Origin: Chara braunii
Taxonomy: Eukaryota > Streptophyta > Charophyceae > Charales > Characeae
DNA length: 26,087 nt
Reading direction: 5' to 3'
Assembly (NCBI GenBank): GCA_003427395.1
Contig: BFEA01000013.1
Location: 3,561,036 to 3,587,122 of the forward strand
This document shows positions 9,648 to 17,366 of this stretch, in pieces; position 1 is the stretch's first letter, and each line of letters opens with the position of its first letter. A model generated the notes under the pieces. It worked only from the letters and a program-made list of their open reading frames with translations. It did not search any database and was not told the DNA's origin. The translations under genes were made by a program, and so were the position numbers.

Positions 9648-9773
9648 TTCAGATCTATCTTTGTGAAGTACAGGCATCCATGCAATCTATCCAATAGGTC
9701 GTCGATGCAGGGTAGGGGCTCCGCATTCTTGACGGTGATGGCATTAAGGCCCCTATAGTCAATGCACATCCTT
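9648..9773 (-). pseudogene. Element D RT, 3' piece
   Basis: Encodes [20 protein letters not shown] through LYFTKIDL, the RT palm around the first catalytic Asp, nearly identical to element C at 20275-20398. It is separated from its upstream part by the foldback insertion and cut at 9648 by the LTR of element B. Confidence 0.85.
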
Positions 9774-10310
9774 CGTAACGACCATTTCGTCAAAATGGAC
9801 ATTTTTTATTTTTTGAACGAAATTGAAACTGAGTTTTTTGGCTGAAAACTCGTCAAAATTTGTTGTTCTTGAGGGCCCAGCGTTTTACAAACGCTAGACC
9901 CCCTGGCTGTACATGGACCTAGCTTGAGACCAGGCACCTCCAAGCAGGAATGCCTGGAGGTACCTGGTCTCAAGCTAGGTCCATGTACAGCCAGGGGGTT
10001 CAGCGTTCTGAACCCTCAGGAACAACCAATTTTGACGAGTTTTCGGCTTGGAGGTGCCTGGTCTCAAGCTAGGTCCATGTTCAGCCAGGGGGTCAAGCGT
10101 TTATAAAACGCTGGACCCTCAGGAACAACAAATTTTGACGAGTTTTCGGCCAAAAAACTCAGTTTCAATTTCGTTCAAAAAATAAAAGATGTCCATTTTG
10201 ACGAAATGGCAGTTNCAGGAACAACAAATTTTGACGAGTTTTCGGCCAAAAAACTCAGTTTCAATTTCGTTCAAAAAATAAAAGATGTCCATTTTGACGA
10301 AATGGCAGTT
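9774..10310. mobile_element. Foldback/MITE-like insertion inside D's RT
   Basis: The two RT halves resume at 9773 and 10311. Between them the left arm (9782-9944) is the inverted complement of the right arm (10048-10209) along about 160 bp, starting CCATTTCGTCAAAATGG at both ends. A proximal partial copy of the right arm (about 9952-10047) sits in the loop. Each arm carries a small hairpin (AGCGTTTTACAAACGCT; AGCGTTTATAAAACGCT). No coding capacity. The flanking RT bases overlap by only TT or TTA, with one side imperfect, so the superfamily is unresolved. True length is about 440 bp because the right end is duplicated across an assembly gap. Confidence 0.85.
10120..10310. other. Assembly gap (N at 10215) flanked by identical 95-bp copies
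   Basis: Positions 10120-10214 and 10216-10310 read the same, base for base, on either side of a single N. This is the pattern of two contig ends that overlap but were scaffolded with a placeholder rather than merged. The duplication should be regarded as artefact. Confidence 0.9.
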
Positions 10311-10556
10311 TAGCGTACCTCCCTTCTTAGGGACAAATAAGACCGGTGCACCGTGACGGGAAGTACTAGGCCGAATCCATCCCTTTTCTATGAGCTCCTT
10401 CAACTGGCGTTGGAGCTCATCCAACTCCGCAGGAGACATCCTATAGATTCATCGTCTAGGCACCTTACTACCAGAGACAACCTCTATTGCATGGACAACC
10501 TCCCTTTCCACCACGCCTGTGGGCTCCTAAAAAAGGTCGAAATATAGCACGACGAT
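10311..10556 (-). pseudogene. Element D RT, 5' piece
   Basis: Encodes [20 protein letters not shown], then [20 protein letters not shown], the fingers of a Ty3 RT, matching element C at 20060-20270. A TGA stands immediately before IYRM (near 10450), where element C has a Gln codon. The frame then enters the foldback insertion. Confidence 0.82.
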
Positions 10557-11090
10557 TTATTCCATCTCTGGGGGTGTTTTTACGGCCTCCCCATACATGC
10601 CCTCCTCGCGATTCTGCTTATAGTAGTTATAGAAAGAGGAAGCACACATGCAGCTGTAGTTTTCCACTCGACTGCTAACTTTAAACTTTTGCAAACTAAC
10701 GATCCTACCGTTGGGCAGCTTGTGTATCAACACCTTCCTATCCCAATCAAACTGAAGCTGAGCAACCTCGAGGTAGTACATGCCTAGTAACATATCAAAG
10801 GGCAGTTCGTCGATAACAAGGAATGAGATTTTGTGTCTCACTTCCCCTCCTCCATAAGAGAAGGAACAGACTACGTCCTTGACATAGTCTTTAACTACCA
10901 TTTGGAGCTTGTTGGCTAGCGTAGAAGCTACAGTTCTGCTAAGCCGCTGCACTTGGTCCCCTAAGCGCAGTCTATCCACACAAGCAATGAAATTTCGTGT
11001 AGAGCCTATGTCTGCGAAGGCACCTACTTTGCGGCCACCTACATTGACCTCTACCACGAAATGTTCACCCTTAGGACCTCTACTAATCAT
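10557..11090 (-). pseudogene. Element D protease
   Basis: Retropepsin-like domain with active site FADIGSTRNFIA: the catalytic Asp is present, with Ile instead of Ser/Thr before Gly. Two residues are missing before CVDRL compared with element C. The hydrophobic LPFDMLLGM motif follows. The frame stays open to a Cys/Tyr-rich C-terminal linker (CASSFYNYYKQNRE). This is the best-preserved coding piece of D. The matching region of C is 19510-20029. Confidence 0.85.
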
Positions 11091-12984
11091 CGCCCAATAG
11101 TCTCTGGGGTCCTTCCCTGATCACTCAAACTGTAACTCTTCTAAGGACTCAGACACATCTCTCAAATAGAGCGTTGGTGGGTTTGAATGTGTTTGCAGGG
11201 CGATGTTTGGGTCACTAGCTTGGCCAACGCCTGAAGTGGAGAAGGCAACGTTACCACTTCAGCATGAGTAAGAGCGGCTAACACTCCTACTAACCCGAGG
11301 TGTTTCCCTGCGAAGTGCTCGCGGAAGCACTGCCAGGGTTCGAGGATAAGCCCGCTACCGTTGAAGCGGCTACCCTCGTCGTGACCTTCTTGCCTCGGCA
11401 AGTCCTCGACATGTGGCCATAGTTGCCACAATTCATGCATGTGCCCCTGGCACCTCCGTCCCTCCACACCTCGTAATCTAAACCAAGTTTTACCCATGCG
11501 GGTGTTCGTTGGTCGCCCTGACCCGTAGACTAACCTACCTTTTTCTTCAAGGTCCCCCTAGCCTTTTCCTTTATAGGAGCCACAACTCCCCCATCTGAAG
11601 TCTCGCTGGCCCCATCATGCTCTGTCTCGTCCCCATAGTCTAGGAAGTCGTCAATTTCTGTCGCCTGACCATCATGGTCGACAAACATAAGTTGACCTTT
11701 CTTTTTCCAGTCCTGGGGAAGTTTCTTCGTCTGGGAAGTCGTCAATTTCTGTCGCCTGACCATCATGGTCGACGAACATAAGTTGACCTTTCTTTTTCCA
11801 GTCCCGGGGAAGTCTCTTCGTCCTACCATCGCCCTGACTCTGATGCGCGGACCCACGCTTTGCCTCTATATCTAAGGCTTTCTTGCGAAAAGAGGCGAAG
11901 TTATGTTGGTCAACATAGGCCTCGTCCACCATCTTAGTCTCAACCTCTAGAGACAGACATCTCAAGGAATCTGTGAGAAGTACCTGCTGGTCGTAGCGCA
12001 CCCCAGGTACCACAAGCAGACGTTCTACGACATCTGTGAGTTCGCGAACATTCTTGTACCTTTTGGCACAAAGATAGCCCTGTTGTTGCACTCAGCCATT
12101 TAACCAATGTGCTGCCGATCCTTCTGAAAAGGAGGCAGCAACTATAACTTCTTGCTCTGGCGTTGTGAGCTTGTGCCTCACATAGGTAGGCACAGTCCTC
12201 ACCCAGGTGTCCAGGTCCTCGTTCTTATTCCTGTCACCAGAGAAGGGCTTAGGACTCAGCAAAGGAAGCTTGGGCATCCACTGTATAGGTCGGATCTGCC
12301 CAGGTGACTGCTGCAGTGACTACATGGCCACTGAAACAGGTTGCTGCATGCTAACCTGGGCCTGTCCTAATGATGGGACTGTAGTTACCACCGCCGTGGA
12401 TGGTACAGAAGAAGCTCTAAGGATCAGACCACTAACTATAAGTTGTCCGCCTGAGAGAGGTGTGCCATATATAGGTGAGAAGGTTTGCCCTATCGGTGAC
12501 AGCGTCACTGAAGGACCCGCAACCGAAGGGGGAACTACAGAGAATTGGGGCTGCCTCATGACTGGATGAGGTCCCTGAAGTGCAGCCAGAATTCGTTTTC
12601 GGCCTGCCACTAGTTCAGCCAACAGTTCCTGCTGAACTACATGTGTTTCTGCCACACAAAGTAGCAACTTACGCAGCGCTCGATTAACGACTTAATGCAG
12701 ACTCATCTAGTTTTTCTAACCCTCTTAGTTCCTGAAGCCTAGTGCCTAACCTGACTTTTCTCAATCTTGCCCTTTCTCTCCTCTCTTCTACTTCTCTTAG
12801 TTGCCGCTGCAACTCATCATGAAGAGCTTCCGTTTGGAGGATCTCATAATCCTATGGCGTGAGTGGGGGTTGTTGGCTGACTTGTGACCAACAGACTGAC
12901 TTATGGAGTCTTGGGTACTATGACTGAGTCCTGACGAAGAGGCCTGAGAAGAGCCAACCGAAGGGCCTCGTTCGGTTGGGCCTC
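11091..12984 (-). pseudogene. gag: Element D gag (broken)
   Basis: The order on the - strand is a Ser/Gln-rich start (SSQASSSGLSHSTQ), a coiled coil (HDELQRQLREVEERR), a Pro/Val/Ser-rich linker (12667-12320), a capsid domain beginning PFSGDRNKNEDLDTWVRTVP (12277-12092), more helices (RCLSLEVETKMVDEAY) and a nucleocapsid zinc knuckle CMNCGNYGHMSRTC at 11439-11398, a full CX2CX4HX4C. Stops follow SVAM near 12320 and WLNG near 12092. About 40 residues present in element C after WLNG are missing. A 91-bp tandem duplication at about 11643-11824 shifts the frame. Confidence 0.85.
11643..11824 (-). repeat. 91-bp tandem duplication in D gag
   Basis: Two nearly identical copies starting at 11643 and 11734, covering the codons around MFVDHDGQATEIDDF. 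The period is not a multiple of three, so it breaks the frame. Element C has a single copy at the matching place (about 18890-18960). Confidence 0.85.
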
Positions 12985-13257
12985 CCAACTGTCTGTGTAT
13001 GAGGCTGCGAATCTCGCCCAGGGCCTGCGCTTTCAGAACAGCCTAGAAGGTCGTGGAATTTCCTCGCTGCTCGGCCTGTGTTTCCTTCAACCAACTGGCA
13101 CGACGAAACTGCCTGGACCCCAAATACGAAATTGACAGCCAAGGGCTTCTTCATCTTTTTTTTTTTTTCCTTGTGATTTATTACGCCCGCCTTCACTTAG
13201 GGCGGGCGCAGATGCAACAGGGGTCCCTTAGGCCTGCCGGGGACCCCGATCCTCGCA
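12985..13257 (-). repeat. LTR fragment of element D
   Basis: On the - strand it starts TGCGAGGATC at 13257 and is clearly similar to the first about 270 bp of element C's 3' LTR (23051-23320), including the hairpin GCCCGCC..GGCGGGC and GTCAATTTCGTATTTGGGGTCC. It then passes almost directly into gag, so the rest of the LTR, primer site, leader and gag start have been deleted. It contains a T13 run (13156-13168 on the + strand). Confidence 0.8.
13184..13208 (-). other. GC hairpin conserved in C/D LTRs
   Basis: Inverted repeat CGCCCGCC / GGCGGGCG, 8-bp stem with 9-base loop. The same hairpin with the identical loop occurs at 23100-23122 in element C's LTR, in a surrounding sequence that has diverged. 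Confidence 0.6.
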
Positions 13258-13465
13258 AATATTTTCTTTCTCCTTTTTATGTGCTGGTTTTATTGTCACA
13301 CAGATAACGAATCAGTACTGGAAGGATCTTCATGGCAAGACCGGATTTACTACTTGCTTTGACAGCTGTATACTGTTCACATGTTTGTCATTTCTATTTT
13401 AGATTCTACATTCAGTAGACACTGGACAATCATTGGCATACACAGGTTGTGCATTGTCAACCAAC

Positions 13466-13583
13466 CTCGCGGAAGTTGATGTAACCTCGCTCATTTCTGT
13501 CGAAGAGGAAGAAAACAGGTCGGGTGTACTCATTGTTGGGAAGCTCCAACGCTTGTAAGAACTCGAGCATTGTCAGCTTACCG
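13466..13583 (-). CDS. Exon of LPCAT/LPEAT2-like acyltransferase: second EF-hand
   Basis: A 118-bp internal exon bounded by a TTTCTGCAG acceptor (AG at 13585-13584) and a GAG|GTTGGT donor (13465). It encodes one phase base plus 39 codons, GKLTMLEFLQALELP through DRNERGYINFRE. The last 12 residues fit an EF-hand calcium loop (D1, N3, G6, I8, E12). Joined to the exon at 14057-14334, the split codon becomes AGC (Ser) and rebuilds the first loop DVSKSGKLTMLE. This EF-hand pair after a PlsC-type acyltransferase domain is the layout of LPCAT1/2 and plant LPEAT2, which re-acylate lysophospholipids at the ER. The next exon is not in the window; the intron downstream holds element D. Confidence 0.8.
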
Positions 13584-14056
13584 CTGCAGAAACACCACAA
13601 ATAGCACAGAGAAGCACAAGGCAGTAAACAGAACAAAAAAATCGGATCAATTAACAATGCATGCATTCACATGAGAACAGGGCCTGATCTCTAGTACATT
13701 TTCATATGCTGTGATTGTGTTCTGTCCAGTTCATGAAGGCAGTGGATATCACATGAGAACAAGGTCTGATCTCTAGGACATTTTCATACGCTGTGATTCT
13801 GTTCTGTCCAGTCCATGAAGGCAGTGGATAGTCATGCTCGATGGAAGATTACTGTGTCCTACCGGAGAGGAACCAACTGGAATGCATAACAAGGTTGATT
13901 CTTACAAACAAGGATAATGGTTCAAACTTCAAAGGCTGTCCTCTTGTGTGAACCCTGAAGGGACGGACCTGTTCTTTTGAGGCTCGATCTCCTGCAATGC
14001 AATACAAATCACTCAGGATTTTCTCTAAAAGAACAAGTGGAGCTTAGTGCACTCAC
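13584..14056 (-). other. Intron (473 bp) between the two host exons
   Basis: Starts with the near-consensus donor AAG|GTGAGT on the - strand (GT at 14056-14055) and ends TTTCTGCAG. Phase 2, splitting an EF-hand loop codon. It contains an 82-bp tandem duplication (13668-13749 and 13750-13831) and no transposon recognised here. Confidence 0.78.
13668..13831. repeat. 82-bp tandem duplication in host intron
   Basis: Two copies, each beginning CACATGAGAACA and ending AAGGCAGTGGATA, with only a handful of differences. Unrelated to the LTR elements seen here. Confidence 0.9.
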
Positions 14057-14334
14057 CTTTTTGAAACATCCATCGCCATGAACTTCTCAAGATACTCTTT
14101 GGCTGTCGGCAGGTCCAACTGAAAGAGCTTCTCCATCTTCCCAAACTCCACCATGGCTGCATGCGATGGTGTCTTCAATTTGGCCGCATTCATAGCCAAT
14201 GCGACGTCACCATAAGTATGTTCTGTGCAGACCACGTTCAGGGCACGTGCCATGAGAAGCCGTGTCCTCTCCGCAAAAGCCACTGGGTTCCTCTTCTCTT
14301 TGCTTGCTGGGGCCACCACAGGCAAATATTCCAC
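14057..14334 (-). CDS. Exon of LPCAT/LPEAT2-like acyltransferase: end of acyltransferase domain and linker
   Basis: A 278-bp exon with acceptor TATATAG|GTGGAA (14335) and donor AAG|GTGAGT (14056). It encodes VEYLPVVAPASKEKRNPVAF, followed by a helical stretch with TEHTYGDVALAMNAAK, VEFGKMEKLFQLDL and LEKFMAMDVSK. The EYLPVV and NP(V)xFAxxxRxxMAxAL pattern, with T-x-H-T-Y-x-D, is the segment after the PlsC domain of LPCAT1/2 and plant LPEAT2. GTG at 14334 is an internal Val codon, not a start. No catalytic HX4D exon was found up to 15760; upstream exons must lie beyond the inserted elements or outside the window. The frame is intact, so a live host gene is likely. Confidence 0.82.
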
Positions 14335-15759
14335 CTATATACATCCAACATACATACATATCAGAGGGGTGCCCCCATACTTGCTCTGCCCAAGGACAGA
14401 GGAGGAGCCTAGGGGGACGTGTAGGGAAGGCTTGTTCGAAATGGGAATAGGTTTGGATCCAGGTCTGGAAGTATGTTTCCGAAGCGAGTTAAGAAATGGG
14501 CTCTGCAGGCAGACGGCGCTGGAAATGAAGGGGGAAGGGAGTGGTACAGAGGGGGCATTTCGGGATTACCACTCCAAATCATCAATGCCTTTCCAATGGA
14601 CAACAGCAAAACTAACAGTTGACCTACTTTACAAGTCTAGCCCTGATTAAAAAGGATGATTCCTGCGTAGTTGTCTGACTCGCGTTTTCTGCTGTGTTTG
14701 AGCTAGGAGGGTCACTTTACTTCGCAATGCTCCGTCCGGCAAAAGAGTGTGGTATTAGGAATATGGTTCTGGTTCAAGGACCGCGGCTGATGATCGTAAA
14801 TCCAGTCTGGAGCTCGCAGCTCGAGTAGAGAGTTGACTAACTCTTACTTTCCCACTCTAGCTGATGAATGCTCATGTGAAGATGAGCGGTGCAGATGTCC
14901 AAGAAGCGCCACTGTGAGGAATAGGACTCTAAACAAAACAAGATAATGCAATGTAGCGCAGCAGAAGACTCAAAGGTATATGACCTGAAACATCAGATCC
15001 AGACTCACAATCATCATCACACACGTCACACAGGAAGGAGGATAATCATACACAGAAGAAAGAACCCTCCTTGCGCACACACATCGGGAGAAACCACGGA
15101 TGATGAAGGGGGAGGAGAGACGAAGATGGAGAGGAAATAGGACAAGAGTAGAACTCGTAGTCGTCCAAGAAATAGTCTCCCCATCAAATGTCCAACCGAT
15201 GTCTGTCCTCAAAAATGTCGAATCAGATCCTGGGCTCCATGGCCCGAAATAGTCACTGCCTGAAATCTCTCTCTCTCTCTCTCTCTCTCTCTGAAGTGGA
15301 AGAAGAAAAGAGGGGGGAGGAGGAGAAGAAGAAGAACAGTTGCTATGGAGGAGTGGAGAAGAATCAGGAGAAGAAGGAGAAGAAGAAAAAGAAGAGTTCT
15401 CCTCTCTCACGCACTCCTGATGACGATGCTGTGAATACTGACCAGCGAAAGTGATGACTCCCAATGCAGGTCACTGCTGAAGGCCGGTCCCATCCCAGCT
15501 ATGGCGCCCACGTAAGTCTCTCTGTCCCTCGTGGACATGGCCTCCGCCAAACCTCTCCACTCCAGCCTACTCCTCTAATCCTCCAGCGCTGTTGTATAGC
15601 AGCTCTCCCCAAACTGGCGCTGCTCCAGCAGCATGAGGCTCCAGCCCGAATATCCTCAAAGTGGAGGACTGGCCCAGCTATATACCGCTGGGCTTGGCTG
15701 AGAAGTCCTCGGTCTGTGATCAGAACCGTAGGAGCAGGCCCAAGTCCTGGTACTACGAT
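14335..15759. other. Upstream intron of the host gene; no exon recognised
   Basis: No acyltransferase motif is seen on the - strand. The stretch 14960-15180 is rich in CA/TCATCA and shares GATAATCATACACAGA with B's LTR (about 8610), so it may hold an old LTR fragment. It includes a (CT)n microsatellite and a polypurine tract (15266-15400). The minus open frame at 14970-15464 translates these simple repeats. Confidence 0.45.
15266..15400 (+). repeat. (CT)n microsatellite followed by GAA/GGA-rich polypurine tract
   Basis: A TC run at 15266-15292 followed at once by about 100 bases almost wholly of purines (GAAGAAG, GGGGGGAGG, GAGAAGAAGG). Such mirror-prone polypyrimidine/polypurine switches can adopt non-B DNA. 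Confidence 0.85.
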
Positions 15760-16074
15760 CCTGGTATGCATTGGGCGACATCTTCAAGTACTTCGTGGGC
15801 TGATGACGTCAACAACTGCATTGTCAATTAGTAGACAGATAGTAGTTGTGTAGGAACTAGGCTGGGCGTCGAGCGCCAAGTAGGGAGAAGGTCCTGGACT
15901 CTTGTGTTGGTGGTGGCGAGAGCAAGCTCTCATTGACATTGGTTTTCAGTGTTACGATGCTCCATTGGTGTCATATTGTTGCAATGCTGCTTTCTGGACA
16001 CTGATACTTTCTGGCTTTCAATGTGATTGTGCATTCTGGATATTGTCATCTCGCTATTGCTCATCTTCCTTGCA
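15760..16074 (+). repeat. 5' LTR remnant of element C (3' part only)
   Basis: From TGCATTGGGCGACATC at 15767 to CTTCCTTGCA at 16074 it matches 23740-24049, with roughly 25-30 differences by eye, many of them transitions. The matching seven bases CCTGGTA lie just before the homology on both sides. Upstream sequence does not resemble the first 690 bp of the 3' LTR. It carries the palindrome TGACGTCA at 15804-15811, mutated in the 3' copy. Confidence 0.88.
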
Positions 16075-16077
16075 ATT

Positions 16078-16089
16078 TGGTATCAGAGC
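16078..16089 (+). other. Primer-binding site (tRNA-iMet) of element C
   Basis: TGGTATCAGAGC, a perfect 12-base match to the complement of the initiator tRNA-Met 3' end, three bases after the LTR terminus TTGCA. Beyond base 12 the match is partial (TGGTTCGA). Confidence 0.92.
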
Positions 16090-17366
16090 TGGTTCGAACT
16101 GCGCTTCATTGTTTCTTCGCAATAGCTGTTCGGTGCTTCGCATGAGGTGTGGAACGGTGATAAGGCTTGGGCGTTGAACGATTGGCGGCCCAGGGTCGTG
16201 TGGGCGTGCCAGGAAGCTATGTGGTGACATAGGGGGTGTACACTGTTTGATGAGAGGTCGCTGATGCGGCATTTAAGCCGAGGTGGAACTGCATTCTTCT
16301 GTTTGTTGTGCCGAGGCAAAGACCGGTCATCATAAATGCACATCAGGTTGCCGATGAGAAATATGTGGTTGGGGGCAGCATTATGAGGTACGTTGCTCCC
16401 TTCCTTATCTACCCTCTTCATTACTTCTTACCATGAGTGAGTTTTGTCTTGAGAGTCCTCTCAATGTGAGGTGTCCCGAGCGCTCAACCTTGAGAGTCGA
16501 CATTCTTCCTGGGCAGCAAGCTGGTGGGAGGCGGGCGAAGCCTCTGAAGGGCCCTGGACGAAGCACTCGGGTCACGGTCACCATGCCAACCCGCTGGGAC
16601 TAGTACACGCATGCTTTGCCGCAAGTCCTTGGTTATGCTGCTGCGCAATAGAGGTCATGAAGGGCATGCCAGCCCATCGAGAGACGCTCACCAGACCGTC
16701 TATAAATATTTCTGGTGGGTTCCGACATTGAACCCTGGCTGTGATCATCGTCCTGTTTGCGACCATAAAAAATTCTTGAGGACCTTGGGGGCTGTCCTTA
16801 AACTGCCTCTTGATCAGCCAGATCAAACCGGATGTAAGGCTCGTTGCATGCAAGGGTAAACAACATGGAGGGGCTGGCAGGTTCGGCATATACTTGGGGC
16901 ACATGGGTGGGCCGGATTGCACACCTTCAGACACGCCACTCAACCAGAGGCTCTGGGCGTTGACACAATGTGACCACTCAAGAAGGATATAGAGAGCGGG
17001 AGGATTCCAGTAACTATTCACTGTTGTACAAATTACATAAACTGCCATCCAGCATACATCGCCACAGGTAAACTGTTTTATTTTTTATTATTTGGTTGTA
17101 TGGACTTGTTGACAACTGCCAGACAGTTGCTGATAGGATAGTACCTTCCTTGCTGCATTGCATTCTGTATTTGAGTAATCTAACAATAGAAAGTAATCTA
17201 ACAATAGAACTAGTGTTACCTGTAGGATCTAACATTACTTGTCATTGACCAGTTGACTGTTTCTCTCCAGGCTGACCGAAACTAGTAGAATATCAGACTC
17301 GGTTGGGTGTCATGCTGAGGTAGGATTCAGTGTGCATTCTAGTTTGGATCACACACACTATAGCTC
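16090..17366 (+). other. Leader of element C
   Basis: About 1.3 kb without a convincing gene. It holds the block at 16743-16818 shared with element A, an 18-bp tandem duplication (17174-17209, AGTAATCTAACAATAGAA twice) and a possible intron at 17068-17270. The minus open frame at 16578-17048 has no recognisable content. Confidence 0.65.
17068..17270 (+). other. Possible intron in element C leader
   Basis: Donor CAG|GTAAAC at 17068 and acceptor TTTCTCTCCAG ending at 17270, with a T-rich start and AT-rich body, 203 nt, located about 100 bp before the gag ATG. Supported by motifs only. Confidence 0.3.

Larger units (their letters stand above)
9648..13257 (-). mobile_element. Element D: Ty3/gypsy remnant, same family as element C
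   Basis: From right to left on the - strand: LTR fragment (13257-about 12985) joined almost directly to gag, then protease and the start of RT, which ends where element B's LTR begins (9647). The rest of RT, RNase H, integrase and 3' LTR are not in the window. Gag, protease and RT match element C (17560-20400) closely in inverted orientation. D lies in the intron downstream of the EF-hand exon and in the same direction as that gene. Confidence 0.85.

Noticed and set aside
10119-10439. Protein with a repeated [17 protein letters not shown] segment
   Set aside because: The repeat comes from the foldback arm duplicated around the assembly gap and is not a real protein.
13466-13583. Calmodulin or CDPK origin of the EF-hand exon
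   Set aside because: Loop spacing, the FxLFDRN pattern and the preceding VEYLPVV exon fit LPCAT/LPEAT2 better than four-EF-hand calmodulins.
14970-15464. 164-codon minus-strand ORF
   Set aside because: Composed mostly of Ser/Pro and Arg-Glu runs encoded by microsatellites; no acyltransferase motif.
15680-15700. TATATACC near 15690 as promoter of element C
   Set aside because: It lies upstream of the LTR remnant in unrelated sequence, so it cannot be assigned to the element's U3.
16078-16110. tRNA gene fragment (TGGTATCAGAGCTGGTTCGAA)
   Set aside because: No cloverleaf; position right after an LTR end identifies it as the primer-binding site.
16578-17048. 156-codon minus-strand ORF in C leader
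   Set aside because: Antisense to the element leader and overlaps the conserved leader block; no motif.
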